From Megaustenia siamemsis (Eukaryota > Mollusca > Gastropoda > Stylommatophora > Ariophantidae), in NCBI GenBank assembly GCA_032433765.1, contig JAVIAB010000049.1, forward strand, positions 18,399,768 through 18,463,767: a DNA stretch of 64,000 nt. The letters are read 5' to 3'. The translations under genes and the position numbers were made by a program. Below the pieces are notes generated by a model. The model saw only the letters and a list, made by a program, of their open reading frames with translations, did no database searches and was not told the DNA's origin. Numbering within the stretch: position 1 is the first letter of the stretch; each line of letters opens with the position of its first letter. Positions 11,929 through 21,903 of the stretch are shown piece after piece.

Positions 11929-12600
11929 AATAACAAAAATGACAGTCATGAAAATACACACTTTCATTAATGGATGTTTGCGCATAATTTTTTTTCCAAA
12001 TCATTCTGCGATTCATGGTGACGTCAAGATATGTTGGGTTTTTGGTCAATAGGGAGTGTATGGTCTTTTATCTTCAAGTTTCCAGAGAGTGTGTTTCTTG
12101 ATAGGCTGAAAATTGTAAATGTAGTTTTTTTTTCCTTAATTGGTAAGAACCAGGTGTTCGTCCATTTTTTCAAGTTCACCTAGGGCATTTTTGCATCCTG
12201 GATCCAGCCACCGACATACTTTCCTCGCGAGCCCATAAAGACAGATAATCTGCATATATTGCAGATGTTTGCGCAGAATAAAAGGATGGAAATGGCAGGA
12301 TGTAATCACTAACATAGAATTATGGAAATGTACCAGTAAAATACCAGTGGATAAAGAGATACAGCGAAGACGATAGCGCTAGATAGGACTCACAGTGTGG
12401 AAGGCAACTGAGAGTATTACACAACAAGACCTTTTTGGAATCCCCAAGGAAAAAGACAAAGAGGAAAACCAAAATATTCTTGGAGAAGACAGACAGAAGC
12501 AGAGATGAAGATAACGGGGATGACAATGGATGATCTCAAAATAATGGCAAGAAACAGAACAGCTTGAATAGTGTTTGTTAAAGACCTATGCTCCACAGGG
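11929..12600 (+). mobile_element. LINE-A, C-terminal part, split by an RT fragment
   Basis: LINE-A is recognised by the block ending WKVFVEDLCSTGS. Here 11929-11984 carries the KIHTFINGCLR-type piece and 12264-12600 the following GWQDxITNIELWKCTSKIPV, RGRP-like and WxVFVKDLCSTGS pieces, with several stops and frameshifts. It passes directly into the 38-bp satellite at its 3' end. Confidence 0.75.
11985..12263 (-). mobile_element. Jockey-like RT internal fragment with TSD
   Basis: A 279-bp piece in LINE-A flanked by GATGTTTGCGCA at 11973-11984 and 12264-12275. The minus strand encodes IYADYLSLWARE (a decayed YADD box), ARMQKCLGELEK-like residues in shifted frames, then TTFTIFSLSRNTL, LKIKDHTLPIDQKPTYLDVT and MNRRMIWKKN. 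This order is typical of the palm region of Jockey-group reverse transcriptases. It stops at an internal A-run (GGAAAAAAAATTA) rather than at a normal 3' UTR. Confidence 0.75.
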
Positions 12601-13860
12601 AGCTGAAAGTGTTTGTTGAAGACCAATGCTCTAGCATAGCTGAAAGTGTTTGTTGAAGATCAATGCTCTAGAAGGAGCTGAAAGTGTTTTTGAAGACCTG
12701 TGCTCTAGAGGGAGTTGAAAATGTTTGTTGAAGACCTAAGCTCCACATGGAGTTGAACGTGTTTGTTAAAGGCCTAAGCTCCACAGGGAGTTGAAAGTGT
12801 CTGTTGAAGTCTTAAGCTCAACTGGGAGTTGAAAGTGTTTGTTGAAGACCTAAGCTCCACAGAGAGTTGAACATGTTTATTAAAGACCTAAGCTCCACAG
12901 GGAGTTGAAAGTGTCTGTTAAAGTCTTAAGCTCAACAGGGAGTTGAAAGTGTTTGTTGAAGACTTAAGCTCAACGGCGAGTTGAAAGTGTTTGTTGAAGA
13001 CATAAGCTCAACAGAGAGTTGAAAGTGTTTATTGAAGACCTATGCACTATAGGGAGCTGAAAGTGTTTGTTGAAGACCTATTCTCCACAGGGAGTTGAAC
13101 GTGTTTGTTAAAGACTTAAGCTCCACAGGGAGTTGAAAGTGTCTGTTGAAGACCTAAGCTCCACAGGGAGTTGAAAGTGTTTGTAGAAGACCTAAGCTCT
13201 ACACGGAGTTGAAAGTGTTTGTTAAATACATAAGCTCCACAGGAAGTTGAAAGTGTTTGTTGAAGACCTAAGCTCCGCAGGAAGCTGAAAGTGTTTGTTG
13301 AAGACCTATTCTCCACAGGGAGCTGAAAGTGTTTGTTGAAGACCTATTCTCCAAAGGGAGCTGAAAGTGTTTGTTGAAGACCTATTCTCCACAGGGAGCT
13401 GAAAGTGTTTGTTGAAGACCTATTCTCCACAGGAAACTGAAAGTGTTTGTTGAAGACCTATTCTCCACAGGGAGCTGAAAGTGTTTGTTGAAGACCTATT
13501 CTCCACAGGGAGCTGAAAGTGTTTGTTGAAGACCTATTCTCCACAGGGAGCTGAAAGTGTTTGTTGAAGACCTATTCTCCACAGGGAGCTGAAAGTGTTT
13601 GTTGAAGACCTATTCTCCACAGGGAGCTGAAAGTGTTTGTTGAAGACCTATTCTCCACAGGGAGCTGAAAGTGTTTGTTGAAGACCTATTCTCCACAGGG
13701 AGCTGAAAGTGTTTGTTGAAGACCTATTCTCCACAGGGAGCTGAAAGTGTTTGTTGAAGACCTATTCTCCACAGGCAGCTGAAAGTGTTTGTTGAAGACC
13801 TATTCTCCACAGAGAGCTGAAAGTGTTTGTTGAAGACCTATGCTCCACAGGGAGTTGAAA
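12601..13860. repeat. 38-bp satellite derived from the LINE-A C-terminus
   Basis: About 33 tandem copies of a 38-bp unit containing AAAGTGTTTGTTGAAGACCT and CTCCACAGGGAGCTG. This is the DNA for KVFVEDLCSTGS and the stop of LINE-A, and the array starts exactly where the LINE-A copy ends. The left third is diverged; the right half is nearly homogeneous with CTATTCTCC instead of CTATGCTCC. Confidence 0.95.
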
Positions 13861-13925
13861 GATAGAAGAAGATTTAAGATTAGCCATTGGATAACAATCA
13901 ATTAGAAGATATTAACATATTAAAT

Positions 13926-14579
13926 AATCATGAAGATACAGACTTTCATTAATGGATGCTTACGCAGAATAAAAGGATGGAAATGACAGGACAGAATCAC
14001 TAACATAGAATTATGGAAATGTACCAGTCAAATACGGGAGCCGCGATAGCTCAGTGGTTAGTGAACTGGACTACAAAGGACAAGAGGTAGGGTTCGATCC
14101 AAACCGACGGCTTCCGGGTTCACCCAGCCTTTAATGGATGCCGGATTTTTTCTGGGAAAGTAAAGCGGCACGGGCGTAATACCGACCACATTACCCCAAA
14201 AATCAAGTGCCGAAGGTGTGTAAAATTTATGGTCACTAAAACCATATTCCTTATACGCCACTTGGCGTGACGGGGTATTTTACTTTTTTTTTTTTTTACC
14301 AGTGGATAAAGAGATACAGCGAAGACGATGGCGCTGGATAGGACACACACTACGGAAGTCAACTTGGAGTATTACACAACAGGCCCTTTTCTGGAGTCCC
14401 CAGGGGAAAAGACAAAGAGGAAGACCAAAGAATTCTTTGAGAAGACAGACAGAAGCAGAGATGAAGATGATGGGGAAGACATGAAATGATCTTAAAAAAA
14501 ATGGCAAGAAACAGAACGACTTGGAAAGTGTTTGTTGAAGACCTATGCTCCACAGGCAGCTGAAAGGTAGAAGAACATA
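13926..14579 (+). mobile_element. LINE-A C-terminal copy, split by SINE-T
   Basis: Left part 13926-14035 (KIQTFINGCLRRIKGWK), right part 14300-14579 ([53 protein letters not shown] in shifted frames). The insertion point of the SINE is in AAATA|CCAGTGG, a site seen intact at 17.46 and 56.88 kb. Confidence 0.8.
14036..14299 (+). mobile_element. SINE-T, full-length, inserted in LINE-A
   Basis: Head GGAGCCGCGATAGCTCAG with box A, box B as GGTTCGATCC, body, CGCCACTTGGCG hairpin, then TATTTTACTTTTTTTT tail. The target duplication is short, at most TAC. Confidence 0.9.
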
Positions 14580-14603
14580 TGAAATAGACAATAGATAGCT
14601 AAC

Positions 14604-14723
14604 CAATGATTTCTGGGTTTGTGCAAACAGTTCCTTCCTGCATGCCGTAGACAGTGATGTCCGAGGAGTCTGTGACATGACAAATAAATGGCCACCCAGT
14701 TATGTAGTCCAGCTCCCAGTCAC
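14604..14723 (-). CDS. Filamin-like exon: repeat end and start of the next repeat
   Basis: A 120-bp exon, phase 1 at both ends, acceptor TACTACAG|GT and donor ATTG|GTTAGC. It encodes DWELDYITGWPFICHVTDSS and then DITVYGMQEGTVCTNPEII. This aligns in layout with the 132-bp exon at 34567-34698: a G-x-W strand, a GxPF/CPV motif ending one repeat, a short linker, and the first strand of the next. Joined to 11132-11305 it gives EIIADCTHVGDG across the junction. The first codon is split; with the preceding exon found here it would read Cys, with the expected missing exon probably Gly. Some residues are unusual for a filamin, so this part is diverged. Confidence 0.8.
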
Positions 14724-14739
14724 CTGTAGTATAATCAAG

Positions 14740-15515
14740 CAATTAAATCCTTCAAGTAAAGTAACACATTTCAATGTAATAATCTATTCTTAAGGGCAGT
14801 ATCTTAAAGTCATGTATTACAGTACTAAAGTAAATGTAACACATTTCAATGTACATTAATAATATATTCTTAAGGGTAGTATCTTAAAGTCATGTATTAC
14901 AGTACTAAAGTAAATGTAACACATTTCAATGTAATAATCTATTCTTAAGTGAAGTATCTTAAAGTCATGTATCACAGTGCTAAAGTAAATGTAACACATT
15001 TCAATGTAATAATCTATTCTTAAGTGAAGTATCAAAGTCATGTATCACAGTGCTAAAGTAAATGTAAAACATTTCAATGTAACAATATATCCTTAAGTGG
15101 AGTATCTTAAAGTCATGTATTACAGTACTAAAAGTAAATGTAACACATTTCAATGTGATAATCTAACTGCAAGTTAAATATCTTAAAGCCATGTATTACA
15201 GTAAAAGTAAAAAGTAAAGTACCCCCGTCACGCCAAGTGGCGTACAGGGAAATATTGTAAATGTAACACATTTCAATGTGATAATGTATCTGCAAGTTAA
15301 ATATCTTAAAGTCATGTATTACAGTACTAAAAGTAAATGTAACACATTTCAATGTGATAATCTATCGGCAAGTTAAATATCTTAAAGTCATGTATTACAG
15401 TATTAAAAGTAAATGTAACACATTTCAATGTGATAATCTATCTGCAAGTTAAATATCTTAAAGTCATGTATTACAGTACTAAAATTAAATGGAACAAGCA
15501 AAGGGAGGCCATCAT
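14740..15515. repeat. 75-bp satellite
   Basis: About nine units with landmarks AAATGTAACACATTTCAATG and CTTAAAGTCATGTATTACAG. A short 3' fragment of SINE-T (minus, about 15203-15257) sits inside one unit. Same unit as 10440-10680. Confidence 0.93.
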
Positions 15516-16016
15516 CAGTTGTAGTGCATGAGTAGTGCATGAGTTGTGGTGCATGAGTTATGAGTTGTGTGGTGAATGAGTTGTGGTGCATGAATTGTGA
15601 TGCATGAATTGTGGTGCATGAGTTGTGGTGCATGAGTTGTGGTGCATGAGTAGTGGTGTATTAGTTGTGGTGCATGAGTTGTGGTGCATGCGTTGTGGTG
15701 CATGAGTTATGATGCATGAGTTGTGGTGCATGAATTGTGGTGCATGAGTGTGGTGCATGAGTTATGGTGCATTAGTTGTGGTGAATGAGTTGTGGTGCAT
15801 GAGTTGTGGTGAATGAGTTGTGGTGCATGAGTTGTGGTACATGAGTTGTAGTGCATAAGTTGTAGTGTATAAGTTGTGGTGTATGAGTTGTGGTACATGA
15901 GTTGTGGTGAATGAGTTGTGGTGCATGAGTTGTGGTGCATGAGTTGTAGCGTATATGAAGTGTGGTGCATTAGTTATGGTGCATGCATTGTGGGGCTGGA
16001 GTTGTGGTGCATGACA
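15516..16016. repeat. 14-15-bp minisatellite (GTTGTGGTGCATGA)
   Basis: About 33 units, joined to the 75-bp array through the junction GGAACAAGCAAAGGGAGGCC. Minus-strand frames read as His/Thr/Ser repeats and are not genes. Confidence 0.93.
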
Positions 16017-16335
16017 AATGTGTTAATAACAAAGTTTTCTCATGGCCATCGGCGTATTTCTTTTCCAGAGACAATCCCACCGCCTATAGTATTCCATACC
16101 ACCAAAGCAAATTAATGTTGACAATTTCGACTTCCGTGGAGCCTTAATCGGCGGTACAGGTGATGATTCCAAACGACTTCCATCGAAAATAAAGTAAGGT
16201 TCCTCGCTCCAGTTGCCGTCAAGAAACACATTGGAAACAAAAACAAAGCAACTGAAACGATTTACACAACCATGCTGGTCACTTACATAAGACTTGTCAA
16301 GGAGTGGACGATACAGATTATTGATGGGCAATCGC
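16017..16335 (-). other. Unclassified single-copy island, open on the minus strand
   Basis: The minus strand is open for 102 codons, including FLDGNWSEEPYFIFDG and KLSTLICFGGMEYY. Spacing and the GGM motif recall DDE transposases of the mariner type, but the match is weak. It is also the only non-repeat DNA where the filamin exon that seems to be missing between 19.1 and 14.7 kb could lie; no acceptor and donor pair giving phase 1-1 with an open frame was found in it. A GTAAGT donor-like site occurs at about 16285 on the minus strand. Confidence 0.3.
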
Positions 16336-16715
16336 AGAAGAACAAATCAAAAGACGATTAGAGGCCACAGAGATGGGATTTCTCAGAAGAATGTTGAAAG
16401 TTCCCTGGACAGCTAAAAAGACCAATGAGGAAATTCTCAAAGAGGCCAACACAAAAAGGGAGCTCCTAAAAAACGTCAGAAAGAAACATTCAACATTTTT
16501 TCGGGCACATCATGAGAAGAGGAAAGTTGGAATACGTGTTTACAACTGGCAAAATAAGAGGAAAGAGAGATCGCGGACGACAAAGAGAGAAAATACTGGA
16601 TAGCTTGGTGTCATGGCATGGAAAACAGTCAACAACAGAACTGATACGACGCGCTGTAGATAGAAGATTGTGGATGGACATGATCGCCTATGCCAACCGA
16701 TATGGCACATGATAA
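16336..16715 (+). mobile_element. LINE-C C-terminal copy
   Basis: Plus strand: MGFLRRMLKVPWTAKKTNEE, KRELLKNVRKKHSTFF, TTGKIRGKRDRGRQREKILD, RRLWMDMIAYANRYGT and a GATGATGATGA tail. One frameshift near 16500. Confidence 0.85.
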
Positions 16716-16744
16716 TGATGATGAATCACAGAAGAAAAAGACAA

Positions 16745-17831
16745 ATTAAAACTATCATCATGTGCTATACCGGTTGGCGTAGGCGATCATGTCCTTCTAC
16801 AATCTTCTATTCACTGAGCATAACATCAATTCTATTGATAGCCGTTTTCCATGCCATGACACCAAGCGATCTAGCATTTTCTCTCTTTATCGTCCGCGAT
16901 CTCTCTTTCCCTGTATTTTGTTAGTTGTAACCAAGTATTCCAACTTTACTCTTAGCATAATGTGTCCGATAAATGATTGTTTCTTTCTGATGTTTTTTTT
17001 TAGGAGCTCCCTTTTTTCTGTTGGCCTCTTTGAGAATGCCATCACTGGTGATTTTATCTGCCTAGGGAACTTTCAACATTCTTCTGATAAATTCCATCTC
17101 TGCGGCGTCTAATTGTTTTTTCTTTTGATTTTTTGCTGTCCATTATTTGCTTCCATAGGTCACAATTGGCTTTCTATCTTCTTCTTCTACCTTTTAGCTC
17201 CCAGTGGAGCATAGGTCTTCAACAAACACTTTCCAAGTCGTTATGTTTTTTGCCATTCTCTTAAGATCATTCCATGTTTTTCCCATCATCTTCATCTCTG
17301 CTTCAATCTGTCTTCTCCCACAATTCCTTGGTCTTCCTCTTTGTCTTTTCCCCGGGGATTCTAAAAAAGTGCCTGTTGTGTAATACTCTCAGTTGGCTTC
17401 CGTAGTGTGTGTCCTATCCAGCGCCATCGTCTTCGCTGTATCTCTTTATCCACTGGTATTTGACTGGTACATTTCCATAATTCTATGTTAGTGATTTTGT
17501 CCTGCCATTCCCATCCTTTTATTCTGCGTAAGCATCCATTAATGTAACTCTGTATCTTCATGATTGTCAGTTTTGTTGTTCTCCATGTTTAACGTCCATA
17601 TAATAGAACAGCCTTAACATTTGAGTTGAAAATTTTATTTTTGTATTGTATAATTGGCTTTTTATATCACCGATGAACTCTCTTTCTCACTTCTAGTGAT
17701 TTAGACTTGTTGTATAAGATGTTTTTCATTTCATCTGAAATACTATTTTGGGCCTGAGCTATTCCTCTTTTTATTTCTGTAGCGAATCCTCCTTCTGATG
17801 TTATTTTTATTATTATATACTATAACCCTTG
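16745..17831 (-). mobile_element. LINE-C copy split by LINE-A
   Basis: Right to left: TEIKRGIAQAQN-type upstream part (17662-17818), interruption by LINE-A (17174-17651), then the C-terminal part (16745-17173). Several frameshifts. It lies tail to tail with the plus-strand copy at 16336. Confidence 0.8.
17174..17651 (-). mobile_element. LINE-A insertion with TSD AATTGGCTTT
   Basis: A 478-bp copy flanked by AATTGGCTTT at 17164-17173 and 17652-17661. Minus strand: [56 protein letters not shown]-like and WKVFVEDLCSTGS. The 3' end (left) is CTTTCAGCTCCC-type without satellite expansion. Confidence 0.88.
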
Positions 17832-18092
17832 GAAACCACGATAACTCAGTGGTTAGTGAACTGGACTACAAAGGACAAGGGGTAGGGTTCGATCCCAACT
17901 GACGGCTTCCGGGTTCACCCAGCCTTAAATGGGTACCGGATTTTTGTCTGGGAAAGTAAAGCAGCACGGGCGTAATACCGACCACATTACACCCAAAAAT
18001 CATGTGCTGAAGGTCTGTAAAATATAGGGTCACTAACATCATATATCCCTAAACGCCACTTGGCGTGATGGGGTATTTTACTTTTTTTTTTT
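17832..18092 (+). mobile_element. SINE-T with TSD ACTATAACCCTTG
   Basis: A 261-bp copy with a 13-bp TSD at 17819-17831 and 18093-18105. The 5' head is slightly altered (ACCACGATAACTCAG); box B GGTTCGATCCC is intact. The 3' end is GGTATTTTACTTTTTTTT. Confidence 0.93.
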
Positions 18093-18105
18093 ACTATAAC
18101 CCTTG

Positions 18106-18276
18106 TGTCTTGATCTAGTGTAGAGATATTGCGTATAAAAAGACTAATCAACCAACACAGAACTGGAGTCATCAGTCGCTGGACACTTCGAGACTTGCTG
18201 AGGAGGGGATCTGAGCACCTATGGACATGTTCGGAGTGCAATGATGATGACCCGCTAATAACTCAATAACTATAAT
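18106..18276 (+). mobile_element. LINE-J 3' end fragment
   Basis: Encodes RLINQHRTGVISRWTLRDL and LRRGSEHLWTCSECNDDDP, then an (AATAACTC)n-like tail. The same segment follows an RNase H domain at 40.88-41.3 kb, so it is a LINE 3' end. Confidence 0.75.
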
Positions 18277-18543
18277 TTAAAAATTGTTTTAAATAGTAAA
18301 GTACCCCCGTCACGCCAAGTGGCGTATAGGGTATGTGGTGCTAGTGACCATAAATTTTACAAACCTTCAGCACATGATTTTTAAGGTAATGTGGTCGGTA
18401 TTACGCCCGTGCCGAATTTGCTTTCCCAAAAAAAAATGCGGTACCCATTAAAGGCTGAATGAACCGGAACCCGTCCATTGGGATCGAACCCTATCACTTG
18501 ATCTTTGTAGTCCAGTTCACTAACCACTGAGCTATCGAGGCTT
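18277..18543 (-). mobile_element. SINE-T with TSD CAATAACTATAAT
   Basis: A 267-bp copy, 13-bp TSD at 18264-18276 and 18544-18556. Tail on the minus strand is TTACTATTTAAAACAATTTT, less T-pure than in other copies. Confidence 0.93.
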
Positions 18544-18556
18544 CAATAACTATAAT

Positions 18557-19010
18557 CATCATCATCAAGTACCGGGCCTACTGGCGTAGGTGATCATGTC
18601 TCTCCACAACTTTTGATCTCGGCAGCTATAATTTATCATTTCTATTGTTGACCTTCTGCCAAGCCATTCTCTTAAGCTGTCAGGTATTTTTTCTCTTTGC
18701 TTCCCTCTATCTCTTCGTACCTCAATTTTCCCAGTTGTTACAATATATTCCATTTGTTCTCTTCTCATTACATGGCCAAAAAACGATAATTGTTTCTTCC
18801 TAATATTGGAAATTAGCTCTCTTTTGCTTTGACCTCTCTCAGAACATCTTCATTACTCTTCTTAGCTGTCCATGGTTTTCTCAACATTCTTCTGTTAACT
18901 TGCAGTTAAGCCACATTTCTACAGGCTCCAGTGATTTTCTTGTCTGTTGTCTTATTGTCCATGATTCACATCTATATATTAAGACTGGCTCTACATAACA
19001 TTTAAGAAAA
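18557..19010 (-). mobile_element. LINE-B C-terminal copy
   Basis: LINE-B is marked by the end DMITYASRPGT. Here: MRREQMEYIVTTGKIEVRRD, RGKQREKIPDSLREWLGRRS and KLWRDMITYASRPGT at the left, and ESWTIRQQTRKSLEPVEMW upstream. GATGATGA tail at 18555-18565. Confidence 0.85.
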
Positions 19011-19053
19011 TAACTATAATACATAACAGAGAAACATGGATATCTCAACTCAC

Positions 19054-19155
19054 ATGATGCCTTAACCTCACTGTAACCTTGACCTGGTTTCACTCTTGTA
19101 AAGAAGACGGCCTTCCTTCTCCTGGTATCAGGGTTCAGGAAATCCACATCTCTCT
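19054..19155 (-). CDS. Filamin-like exon: linker and first strands of a repeat
   Basis: A 102-bp exon, phase 1 at both ends: acceptor TTTACAG|AG, strong donor CAT|GTGAGT. It encodes RDVDFLNPDTRRRK and AVFFTRVKPGQGYSEVKAS. The second part matches the A-x-F-x-V ... AGxGxLxVxV start of a filamin repeat. Joined to the exon at 21998 it reads ...AEVRERDVDF. If spliced straight to 14723 the frame stays open but about 40 residues (strands C to F of the repeat) would be missing. An exon between them is therefore expected. Confidence 0.65.
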
Positions 19156-19289
19156 CTGTAAACAAAGGGAATAACATTGGTTACCCATCATGCTCTGGTA
19201 GTACCGGAAACGCAGTGTTAGTGCGTATGTATTTACAAATATATTGACATAATTATAGGTGAAATCAGGTACCTAGTTCTACCTGGCAT

Positions 19290-20335
19290 GATTAGTTATA
19301 TAGTTATAGTTATATAGTTATAGTTATATAGTTATAGTTATATATAGCTATAGTTATATATAGTTATAGTTATATATAGTTATAGTTATATATAGCTATA
19401 GTTATATATAGTTATAGTTATAGTTATAGTTATATAGTTATAGTTATATATAGTTATAGTTATATATAGTTATAGTTATATAGTTAAAGTTATATAGTTA
19501 TAGTTATATAGTTATAGTTATATAGTTATAGTTATATATAGTTATAGTTATATATAGCTATAGTTATATATAGTTATAGTTATATAGTTATAGTTATATT
19601 TAGTTATAGTTATATATAGTTATAGTTATATAGTTATAGTTATATAGTTATAGTTATATATAGTTAAAGTTATATAGTTACAGCTATATAGTTATAGTTA
19701 TATAGTTAAAGTTATATAATTACAGCTATATAGTTATAGTTATATAGTTATAGTTATATAGTTATAGTTATATAGTTATAGTTATATAGTTATAGTTATA
19801 TAGTTACAGTTATATAATTATAGTTATATAATTATAGTTATATAGTTACAGTTATATAGTTATATAGCTATATAGTTATATAATTATAATTATATAGTTA
19901 CAACTATATAGTTATAGTTAATAGTTAAAGCTATATAGTTACAGCTATATAGTTATAGCTATATAGTTAAAGCTATATACATGTAGTTATATCTATATAG
20001 TTATAGTTATATAGTTAAAGCTATATAGTTACAGCTATATAGTTAAAGCTATATAGTTACAGCTATATAGTTATAGCTATATAGTTAAAGCTATATAGTT
20101 ACATCTATATAGTTATAGTTATATAGTTAAAGCTATATAGTTACAGCTTATATAGTTATAGTTATATAGTTAAAGCTATATAGTTACAGCTATATAGTTA
20201 TAGTTATATAGTTAAAGTTATATAGTTACAGCTATATAGTTATAGTTATATAGTTATAGTTATATAGTTACAGCTATATAGTTATAGTTATAGTTATAGT
20301 TATATAATTATAGTTACAGCTATAGTTAGTCGAAG
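19290..20335. repeat. AT-rich minisatellite (TATAGTTATATAGT)
   Basis: About 1.05 kb of TATAGTTATA-type units with TTACAGC and TTAAAGC variants more common on the right. Base composition is close to 80% A+T. Confidence 0.95.
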
Positions 20336-20640
20336 GTCCCAGTATCACTGCAAACGAATTAAAATCCATAATTGCTCAACCTCCCCTGCCAGTGGAATCA
20401 TCCGAATTAACATCCCATCGAACATCCAAACATAGAAAGGCAGCTGCAGTCCCTATCGTAGCAAACACAGCGCACGTCAAAAGACATAAGGCAGCAAGCC
20501 GGACCTAGAATATGAGGAGACTGCGGCAAGAAACACTTTTTTTTCAGACAGAGCCTCAACTGTTCTTGTCGCCTATCCGTCATATTGACCGGAAGTTCTG
20601 GGGTGAATGATAGATGGCAGATACCATGTTTAAGTGCATA
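20336..20640 (-). mobile_element. Element R fragment
   Basis: Landmarks on the plus strand: GTATCACTGCAAACGAATTA, AGTGGAATCATCCGAATTA, CAAAAGACATAAGGC. The block CATTCATCGTAAAC is missing, so this is an internally deleted copy. Confidence 0.7.
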
Positions 20641-21010
20641 CCTTTCATATTGTCAAGAGTTTTCATTAATTTCTAATGGGTTTTCCTTAATTTGTGAGGG
20701 TTTTCCTTAATTTGCAAGGGTTTTCCTTACTTTGTAAGGGCTGTCCTTAATTTTTAGGGGATTTCCTTAATTTGTAAGAGCTTTCCTTAATTTGAAAGGG
20801 TTTTCCTTAATTTGTAAGGGCTTGCCTTAATTTTTAGGGGTTTTCTTTAATTTGTAAGGGTTTTCCTTAATTTGTAAGTTTTCATTAATTTGTAAGGGTT
20901 TCCTTAATTTGTAAGGGTTTTCCTTAATTTGTAAGGGATTTCCTTAATTTGTAAGGGTTTTCCTTAATTTGTAAAGGTTTTCCTTACTTTGTAAGGGTCT
21001 TCCTTAATTT
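20641..21010. repeat. 20-bp minisatellite (GGGTTTTCCTTAATTTGTAA)
   Basis: About 18 units with small changes; ends where a SINE-T copy starts. Confidence 0.93.
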
Positions 21011-21266
21011 GTAAGTAAAAAAAAAAATACCCCTGTCACAACAAGTGACGTATAGGGAATATGGTGTTAGTGACTATACATTTTACAGACGTTCGGCACA
21101 TGATTTTTGGGGTAATGTGGTCGGTATTACGCCCGTGCCGCTTTACTTTCCCAGAAAAAAATCCTGTACCCATTAAAGGCTGGGTGAACCGGAAGCCGTC
21201 GGTTGGGATCGAACTCTACCTCTTGTCCTTTGTAGTCCAATTCACTAACCACTGAGCTATCGCGAT
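21011..21266 (-). mobile_element. SINE-T copy
   Basis: Near full length. Box B region GGATCGAACTC on the plus strand, box A CTGAGCTATCG. T-tail on the minus strand (plus: GTAAAAAAAAAAA). No clear TSD because the left flank is the 20-bp array. Confidence 0.88.
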
Positions 21267-21489
21267 GTGTTACATATCGGAGTAAACAAATAAATAATAT
21301 GTGACAGTTAATAAGTACATAGCAGCAGTAGTAGTAGTAGTAGCCTCCGTCGGTCATAGTTGACTACGGATTTTCCAGCGCCCCTAAAAATTTTATTTTT
21401 TTCTTTTCTCTCTCTGTGTATTCTCTTTTTTTTTATAATCTGTCTGTTTCTTGTTTGGTAACATGTCTACTAGCTGTTTTTATGGACAT
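21267..21489. other. Unclassified intron sequence
   Basis: Contains a short (GTA)n run and the phrase CTCCGTCGGTCATAGTTGACT, which looks like a decayed dispersed repeat. Nothing coding is visible. Confidence 0.35.
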
Positions 21490-21855
21490 TAGTCCAGAAA
21501 ATTGAAGTCTTTGAAATGTGGATTTATAGAAGAATATGTAGAATTGGATGGAAGGAAAAGAAAACAAACGATGAAGTCTTAAACAACTAAAAATGAAAAG
21601 AGAACTTCTGAACACAATTAGACCAAGACAGATGAAATTTTTGGGGCATGTTAAAAGACACAACAACCTAATAAAAGTAATATTGGAAGAACAAATACAA
21701 GTTAAAAGAGGCAGAGGCAGACCAAGACTAACATGGATGAGTAACATCAAAAGATGGACATATATCAATCTATGACAATCTGCATCATCAACGCAAGAAT
21801 CAGAGTGGAATGGCGCTCCATGGTAGCCAACCTTCGTTGCGGAGACGGCACTCAC

Positions 21856-21903
<48 letters not shown>

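Noticed and set aside
14036..14130. A tRNA gene (box A and box B with tRNA-like spacing).
   Set aside because: It is the head of SINE-T: the same sequence occurs about 14 times with a common 260-bp body and TSDs, and the cloverleaf is not kept.
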